From JBFXEO01 sp050180015 (GTDB lineage Bacteria; Bacteroidota; Bacteroidia; Bacteroidales; Tenuifilaceae), in contig JBFXEO010000107.1 in assembly GCA_050180015.1 (NCBI GenBank), positions 1-9,406 of the forward strand: a DNA stretch of 9,406 nt, given 5' to 3'. Below are positions 5,283-9,406 of this stretch, piece by piece. Positions within the stretch are counted from its first letter, which is position 1; the number at the start of each line of letters is the position of its first letter. Below the pieces are notes generated by a model. That model was given only the letters and a program-made list of their open reading frames with translations, made no database searches and was not told where the DNA came from. The position numbers and the translations under genes were made by a program.

Positions 5283-5945
5283 ATGGTGAAAAGTGCAGAA
5301 AAGGATACCGAAAGTAAAATATTGCAGGCGGCAAAGAAAGTTTTCATCCTTAAGGGGCTTGATGGGGCTCGTATGCAGGAAATTGCCGACGAAGCGGGAA
5401 TCAATAAAGCGCTGCTTCACTACTATTTCCGTTCTAAGGATCAATTGTTTATGATGATATTCAAGAAAGAAATTTCCAATTTTTTCCCCAGAATAATGCC
5501 ATTTATTAAATCTAAAGAGTTGGACTTTGAGGGTAAAATTAGAGTGTTTGTTGAGAATTACATCGATATTTTTATTGCAAACCCATTTTTACCAGTATTT
5601 GTAATTAGGGAGGTTAACCGTAATCCAATGGTGGTGAAAGATTTCTTCACCGAAATGGATTTCGACATAAGGCAGGTTAGGAGCACAATGCTGGAGTTTG
5701 CAACCCAATTGGGTTACACACCCCGCGAGGCAACGCAGCTAATAGTTAGCATTATAAGTATGTGCGTGTTTCCGTTTGCCGCTCGCCCAATAATTGAGCA
5801 TGTGTTGTTCGATGGTAATGCTAATGAGCTTGACATTTTCCTGCAAGAACGGAAGCGGTATGCGACCGAATTTATCATTAGCTCCATAACGCAAAAACGT
5901 AGCCTGAAAAATAGTAACCATTCTGCCAATGAAACAAAAAGCTAG
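5283..5945 (+). CDS. TetR/AcrR-family transcriptional repressor of the efflux operon
   Basis: The 220-residue product has a typical TetR N-terminal DNA-binding domain at residues ~10-57: ILQAAKKVFILKGLDGARMQ, then EIADEAGINKALLHYYFRSK and DQLF. The helix-turn-helix is complete. The C-terminal ~150 residues are a helical ligand-binding and dimerisation domain (FPRIMPFI, REVNRNPMVV, FPFAARPIIEHVLF) whose ligand cannot be predicted. Family members usually repress their own operon and let go when they bind a small molecule, often a drug or bile- or lipid-like compound. The gene opens the operon, lies behind a consensus promoter with two TTAACCA inverted repeats, and overlaps the tolC-like gene by 17 bases. 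This strongly suggests autorepression of the whole efflux unit. The arrangement parallels E. coli cecR (ybiH) with ybhGFSR, but orthology is not claimed. Confidence 0.93.
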   Translation: MVKSAEKDTESKILQAAKKVFILKGLDGARMQEIADEAGINKALLHYYFRSKDQLFMMIFKKEISNFFPRIMPFIKSKELDFEGKIRVFVENYIDIFIANPFLPVFVIREVNRNPMVVKDFFTEMDFDIRQVRSTMLEFATQLGYTPREATQLIVSIISMCVFPFAARPIIEHVLFDGNANELDIFLQERKRYATEFIISSITQKRSLKNSNHSANETKS

Positions 5946-7203
5946 CTATATAGTAATTTTAACCTTGTTGGTGGACACAAGTAGCCTGGCTCAGGATACA
6001 CTTTCATTGCCAGAGTTGCTATTGGGCTTGCAGCGGCATAGCGCATTGTTTGGCATTTCACCGGCAACCGATTCTGCCTATACTTTGCGTAAGTCTAACA
6101 TCAAGGTAAATTACCTGCCACGCATCAGCTTTAATGCAGAGGCAAAATGGCAATCCGATGTAACCTCGGTAAATGCGTCCATCCCCGGGGTATCGTTACC
6201 ATCTCCGGGTAAGGATAGCTACGATTTTACGGTTGATGTAAGCCAGCTAATTTGGGATAGCGGTACCACAAGCGCGAGGCTAAAAGTAGAGGAAGATTCC
6301 AGATTGCTGGAGCAGAATAAGGTGGAAACAGAAATTTACAGCCTTAAAGAAAAGGTAGTTGGGCTATTTTTTGCGTTGAACTCGGTTGATATTGCCATTC
6401 AGCAACTGCAAATTATGGCAGATGAACTGGATAAGCGTATTGCAGAACTTCAGGCGGGGGTAAATGCCGGAGCAATACTTGGGTCATCACTTATTGCCCT
6501 GCAGGCCGAAAAGCTTAGGCTATGGCAGAATATTGATGCCAACCAGGCCCAGCGCGAGAGTGCAGTTGAGTCGTTAAATTTGCTGACAGGTGTGAGCATA
6601 CCAAAATCAGCTCACTTTATACTTCCACAGCTGCCAGTACCAACAGAATTTCAATGCGTCCGACCCGACTACAAAACTTTCGACATTCAAGCAGAGTACC
6701 TTTCATCAACTTCAACGTTGACATCGAAGAGGCGATACCCAACATTGGCCGCCTTTGCCAGAGCCGGATACGGGAGGCCAGGATTAAACATGCTTTCGGA
6801 TGAGTTCGATACCTACACGCTGGTAGGCGCCCGGCTTTCTTGGAATATATGGGATTGGAGCAGCACATCGCGCGATCGGCAGAATCTCAGAATTCAACAA
6901 AATGTTACAGATTATCACCGTCGGGCATTTACCGATGGTTACAATGCGCAGGTAAAGTCCTCGTTATCCCAGATAAGTTCATTGCAGAAGCAGATTAAAA
7001 GCGATGAGCAAATTGTAGCCTTGCTGGAAAAATCAGCGCTGGCATCGTATTCGCAGCTTAGGAATGGGGTCATTACCTCGGCATCGTACCTATCTGATTT
7101 CAATAGCCTTTTGAGGGCACGTATCGATATGAATTTGCGTAAAATCGAGTTGGAGCATGAAATAGTATCGCTATACTACACGGTAGGGCTGGAAATAGAG
7201 TAG
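5929..7203 (+). CDS. TolC-family outer membrane efflux channel
   Basis: The 424-residue product is of usual length for the family. A signal peptide covers residues 1-21 (MKQKASYIVILTLLVDTSSL, cut near AQ), though its core is interrupted by an Asp. Two repeats of the OEP architecture follow. Each has a short beta part (LPRISFNAEAKW and YDFTVDVSQLIWDSG; TLAAFARAGYG and TLVGARLSWNIWDW) and a long alpha-helical coiled part (~115-215 and ~320-415). The TolC-like phrase GARLSWNIWDWSS is plain. It should trimerise into the outer membrane exit duct that docks with the HlyD-type adaptor encoded next. The gene begins inside the end of tetR (17-base overlap, different frame), so translation is likely coupled. 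Having the channel in the same operon as its pump suggests a dedicated tripartite exporter. Confidence 0.93.
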   Translation: MKQKASYIVILTLLVDTSSLAQDTLSLPELLLGLQRHSALFGISPATDSAYTLRKSNIKVNYLPRISFNAEAKWQSDVTSVNASIPGVSLPSPGKDSYDFTVDVSQLIWDSGTTSARLKVEEDSRLLEQNKVETEIYSLKEKVVGLFFALNSVDIAIQQLQIMADELDKRIAELQAGVNAGAILGSSLIALQAEKLRLWQNIDANQAQRESAVESLNLLTGVSIPKSAHFILPQLPVPTEFQCVRPDYKTFDIQAEYLSSTSTLTSKRRYPTLAAFARAGYGRPGLNMLSDEFDTYTLVGARLSWNIWDWSSTSRDRQNLRIQQNVTDYHRRAFTDGYNAQVKSSLSQISSLQKQIKSDEQIVALLEKSALASYSQLRNGVITSASYLSDFNSLLRARIDMNLRKIELEHEIVSLYYTVGLEIE

Positions 7204-7213
7204 GTAAACGCTG

Positions 7214-7324
7214 ATGTCGCTAAACTTATTGAAATATATTGGAACTTCAAAAGCCACGCTAAGGTTGGAAGTAGCAGAAACACCATACCTAAACAACGCT
7301 GAAATAAATAATAAAAATATATGA
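7214..7324 (+). CDS. Possible 36-residue ORF between tolC-like and hlyD-like genes
   Basis: The ATG at 7214 lies ten bases after the tolC-like stop. The frame runs 36 codons and ends in a TGA that overlaps the hlyD-like ATG in an ATGA arrangement. It thus fills nearly all of an otherwise unexplained 117-base gap inside a tight operon. The predicted peptide (MSLNLLKYIGTSKATLRLEV, then AETPYLNNAEINNKNI) has no signal peptide, membrane segment or motif that I recognise. It may be a small coupled gene or leader peptide that sets hlyD translation, or chance. A 36-codon open frame is short enough to occur at random. Confidence 0.25.
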   Translation: MSLNLLKYIGTSKATLRLEVAETPYLNNAEINNKNI

Positions 7325-8208
7325 GAATTGTACTATTACTGCTAGCTGGAGCAGTTACAGCAATGGCTTGTGGCCGTAACAATAACGGCGCCGATGCCTT
7401 TGGCAGTATTGAAACGGATGATGTTATAATATCCTCGGAAATCGGCGGAAAATTGGTTAAACTTACCGTTGATGAGGGAGATAGGCTAATTTTGGATCAA
7501 TCAGTTGGCTTGGTTGACACTATTCCGCTTCAGCTAAAGTTGAATCAGCTTTACGCTCAAGTTGATGTTGCCCGGGCAAAATTGCAAGGTATAGATGCGC
7601 AGGTTGCCGTGCAGGATGAGCAAGTTAAATTGGCTAAGATTGAGTTCGACAGGGTTAAGCGGCTTTTGGCCGATAGTGCAGCAACTCAACGTCAATTCGA
7701 TGATGTAGAGGGACGTTACAGTATAGCAATTCGCCAGAGGGCCAGTATTGGGGTTCAGCGTAACGGCGTAACGGCCGAAATTGAAACGTTGAATGCTCAG
7801 GCTGATCAGCTTAAAGATCAAATTCAACGCTGTAGCATTAAATCTCCACTGACCGGAACGGTTATTACAAAGTATGTAAGCCAGGGCGAATTGGTTGTTA
7901 CGGGTAAGCCCGTATGCCGTGTTGCCATGCTCGATACTGTTTATGCCCGTGTATATGTGGACGAAACTCAACTTTCAGGTTTTAATTTGGGTAAAAAGTT
8001 AAAGGTTTTTGTTGACGGGGCCGATGGTAAGTTAATTGGCAACGAAGGCGTTATAACGTGGATTTCGCCCGAGGCTGAGTTTACCCCCAAGATTATTCAA
8101 ACAAGAAACGAGAGGGTAAACCTGGTGTATGCCGTTAAGGTGAAAATTCCAAACGTGAATGGTATGTATAAAATAGGTATGCCAGTTGAGGTAAAAAAGG
8201 TTGATTGA
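7321..8208 (+). CDS. HlyD/YbhG-type membrane fusion lipoprotein (efflux periplasmic adaptor)
   Basis: The 295-residue product starts with a lipoprotein signal ending in AMAC, with C17 as the lipidation site. The first half of a lipoyl (biotinyl-like) domain lies at ~28-56 (IGGKLVKLTVDEGDRL). A long alpha-helical hairpin at ~72-168 is rich in Gln, Ala, Leu and charged residues (LYAQVDVARAKLQGIDAQV, EIETLNAQADQLKDQI). The second lipoyl half follows (CSIKSPLTGTVITKYVSQGE, 171-190). A beta-barrel part closes the protein (ARVYVDETQLSGF). This is the YbhG/YhiI layout found with ABC-2 exporters. It should bridge the inner-membrane ABC complex and the TolC-like channel. The ATG at 7321 gives the lipobox the right distance and overlaps the stop of a 36-codon ORF. 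The next ATPase gene starts 45 bases after its stop. Confidence 0.92.
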   Translation: MRIVLLLLAGAVTAMACGRNNNGADAFGSIETDDVIISSEIGGKLVKLTVDEGDRLILDQSVGLVDTIPLQLKLNQLYAQVDVARAKLQGIDAQVAVQDEQVKLAKIEFDRVKRLLADSAATQRQFDDVEGRYSIAIRQRASIGVQRNGVTAEIETLNAQADQLKDQIQRCSIKSPLTGTVITKYVSQGELVVTGKPVCRVAMLDTVYARVYVDETQLSGFNLGKKLKVFVDGADGKLIGNEGVITWISPEAEFTPKIIQTRNERVNLVYAVKVKIPNVNGMYKIGMPVEVKKVD

Positions 8209-8253
8209 AAAATTTAGCAGGAGTTTTGTTGATAGCTATATTCGCTGAACGGA

Positions 8254-9162
8254 ATGGATATCATAAGGGTCGATAGCGTTTCAAAATCGTATGGTGCAGT
8301 TCAGGCACTTGACGCTATTCAAATGAACGTGAATAGGGGGGAACTCTTTGGGCTAATTGGGCCCGATGGGGCGGGTAAAACCACGCTTATCAGAATGCTG
8401 GCAACATTGCTTATACCCGACTCCGGGTTGGTTACGGTTGCGGGTATGAATGTAGTCAACGATTACAGGAAAGTCAGAAATATTTTGGGTTATATGCCCG
8501 GTCAGTTTTCCCTGTACCACGATTTGAGCGTCGAGGAAAACCTGAAATTTTTTGCCGGAATTTTTGGAACCACAGTACAGGCAAATTATCACCTTATAAG
8601 AGATATTTACGGAATGCTGGAGCCTTTCAAGGACCGTCCTGCAGGAAAACTTTCCGGCGGAATGAAACAAAAGCTGGCACTATCGTGTGCATTAATCCAC
8701 CGTCCGGAAGTGCTGATCCTCGATGAGCCAACAACCGGAGTTGATGCTGTTTCTCGAAAAGAATTCTGGGAACTCTTACGCAAGTTAAAGGGAGAGGGAA
8801 TCACAATCTTTGTATCAACAGCCTATATGGATGAAGCATCGCTTTGCGACAGGGTTGCACTTATCCAAAAGGGGAAAATCCTCGGGGTAAATAATCCCAC
8901 AAAATTTGCGCAGGATTACCCGTTCAAACTTTTTAGCATTGCATTCGATGGCATTGCCTTAATGCTTGATAAAATAAGGGCATTTCCCAGCTGTACGGGG
9001 CTTTACCTTTTTGGTAGTGTTCTACACTTTTCGTCGGGCAACCCAGGTGAAACTGCGGAATCTATTGCCAGCCAGCTGACCCTGTTAGGCGTAGAAAATA
9101 CTGTGGTTGAACCTGTAGAGGCAGGAATAGAGGACTGTTTTATTCAAATGATGAATGGCTAA
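8254..9162 (+). CDS. ABC transporter ATP-binding protein, first of a pair (YbhF N-half-like), H-loop Ala
   Basis: The 302-residue product is a cytosolic nucleotide-binding subunit of the ABC-2 exporter / drug-efflux type. Visible motifs are Walker A GPDGAGKTT (36-44), Q-loop Gln84 in MPGQFSLYHDLSVEENL, signature LSGGMKQK (133-140), Walker B VLILDE (153-158) and a D-loop-like GVDAVS. The H-loop position, usually His, is Ala190 in FVSTAYMDEA. As I recall, the same replacement occurs in the N-terminal ATPase half of E. coli YbhF and RbbA, so it may mark a non-hydrolytic site. About 90 residues after the core (from ~215) form a C-terminal extension common in this family. A second ATPase gene starts 12 bases after the stop, so the two products probably pair as a heterodimer, doing the job of the fused YbhF protein. 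Confidence 0.93.
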   Translation: MDIIRVDSVSKSYGAVQALDAIQMNVNRGELFGLIGPDGAGKTTLIRMLATLLIPDSGLVTVAGMNVVNDYRKVRNILGYMPGQFSLYHDLSVEENLKFFAGIFGTTVQANYHLIRDIYGMLEPFKDRPAGKLSGGMKQKLALSCALIHRPEVLILDEPTTGVDAVSRKEFWELLRKLKGEGITIFVSTAYMDEASLCDRVALIQKGKILGVNNPTKFAQDYPFKLFSIAFDGIALMLDKIRAFPSCTGLYLFGSVLHFSSGNPGETAESIASQLTLLGVENTVVEPVEAGIEDCFIQMMNG

Positions 9163-9174
9163 ATCAACTCTGAG

Positions 9175-9406
9175 ATGGAAGAGATAACCATTGAAGTAAA
9201 GGATTTGGTGAAACGATTTGGCCATTTTGTGGCCGTTGATCATCTCACATTTGACGTTTACAGGGGCGAGATTTTTGGATTCTTAGGGGCCAATGGTGCT
9301 GGAAAAACAACGGCAATAAAAATGCTATGCGGATTGCTTGCCCCAACATCGGGAGCAGCTAAAGTTGCCGGGTTTGATGCTTACACTCAGCCCGATTTAA
9401 TTAAAG
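9175..9406 (+). CDS. ABC transporter ATP-binding protein, second of a pair, cut by window edge
   Basis: The frame opens with ATG at 9175 and is still open at the right edge (77 codons seen). It begins with the usual NBD strands (ITIEVKDLVKRFGHFVAVDH) and has a complete Walker A, GANGAGKTT, at 38-46, followed by IKMLCGLLAPTSGAAKVAGF. The Q-loop, signature, Walker B and H-loop lie outside the window. The start is 12 bases after the stop of the first ATPase gene, in another frame, so these are two genes rather than one fused protein. It resembles the C-terminal ATPase half of YbhF-type exporters; permease genes (ybhS/ybhR-like, ABC-2) are expected to follow. Confidence 0.92.
   Translation, partial: MEEITIEVKDLVKRFGHFVAVDHLTFDVYRGEIFGFLGANGAGKTTAIKMLCGLLAPTSGAAKVAGFDAYTQPDLIK

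Noticed and set aside
7534..7971. 145-codon open frame on the minus strand inside the hlyD-like gene
   Set aside because: It is fully antisense to a well-supported adaptor protein and has no recognisable motif.
8353..8670. 105-codon open frame on the minus strand inside the first ATPase gene
   Set aside because: It is antisense to Walker A and Q-loop coding sequence and shows no protein family features.
1..9406. tRNA, rRNA, CRISPR arrays, insertion sequences, integrase or phage genes, toxin-antitoxin or defence genes
   Set aside because: None was recognised on either strand. No regular spacer-repeat arrays, transposase motifs or terminal inverted repeats with target duplications were seen.

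Overview
The window looks like a chromosomal segment of a Bacteroidota bacterium. It carries a SusC/RagA-type TonB-dependent receptor and a head-GIN-domain protein. One promoter fits the Bacteroidota consensus exactly (TTTG, 19 bases, TAnnTTTG). Start codons lack clear Shine-Dalgarno sequences, as is usual in this phylum. The genus cannot be fixed from the sequence. There is no RNA gene, CRISPR array, insertion sequence or phage gene.

Layout. Positions 1-2267 (minus) hold the first ~755 residues of a SusC/RagA receptor whose C-terminus, and any susD partner, lie beyond the left edge. Positions 2268-2980 are an AT-rich non-coding or weakly coding stretch of about 700 bp, with several inverted and direct repeats and one doubtful 81-aa ORF. 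Positions 2981-4257 (minus) hold an exported lipoprotein MsrB, followed by a stand-alone LON substrate-binding-domain protein and a clear intrinsic terminator. Positions 4426-5103 (plus) encode a secreted head-GIN-domain (DUF2807) protein with its own promoter element.

From 5155 to the right edge (plus) runs an efflux operon: a TetR-family repressor, a TolC-family outer membrane channel, a 36-aa ORF, a lipoprotein HlyD-type adaptor, and two consecutive ABC ATPase genes, the second cut by the window edge. The order recalls the E. coli cecR-ybhGFSR system. Here a tolC-like gene is built in, and the two nucleotide-binding domains are separate genes rather than one fused protein. Membrane permease genes are expected just past the right edge.

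The best regulatory signal is at the head of this operon. A consensus promoter (5191-5221) is bracketed by two inverted-repeat sites built from the same TTAACCA half-site, which suggests autorepression by the TetR protein. The gene families themselves are ordinary. The points worth a second look are this operator layout, the split ATPases with an alanine at the H-loop position of the first, the tiny ORF coupled to hlyD, and the repeat-rich leader upstream of the susC-like gene.
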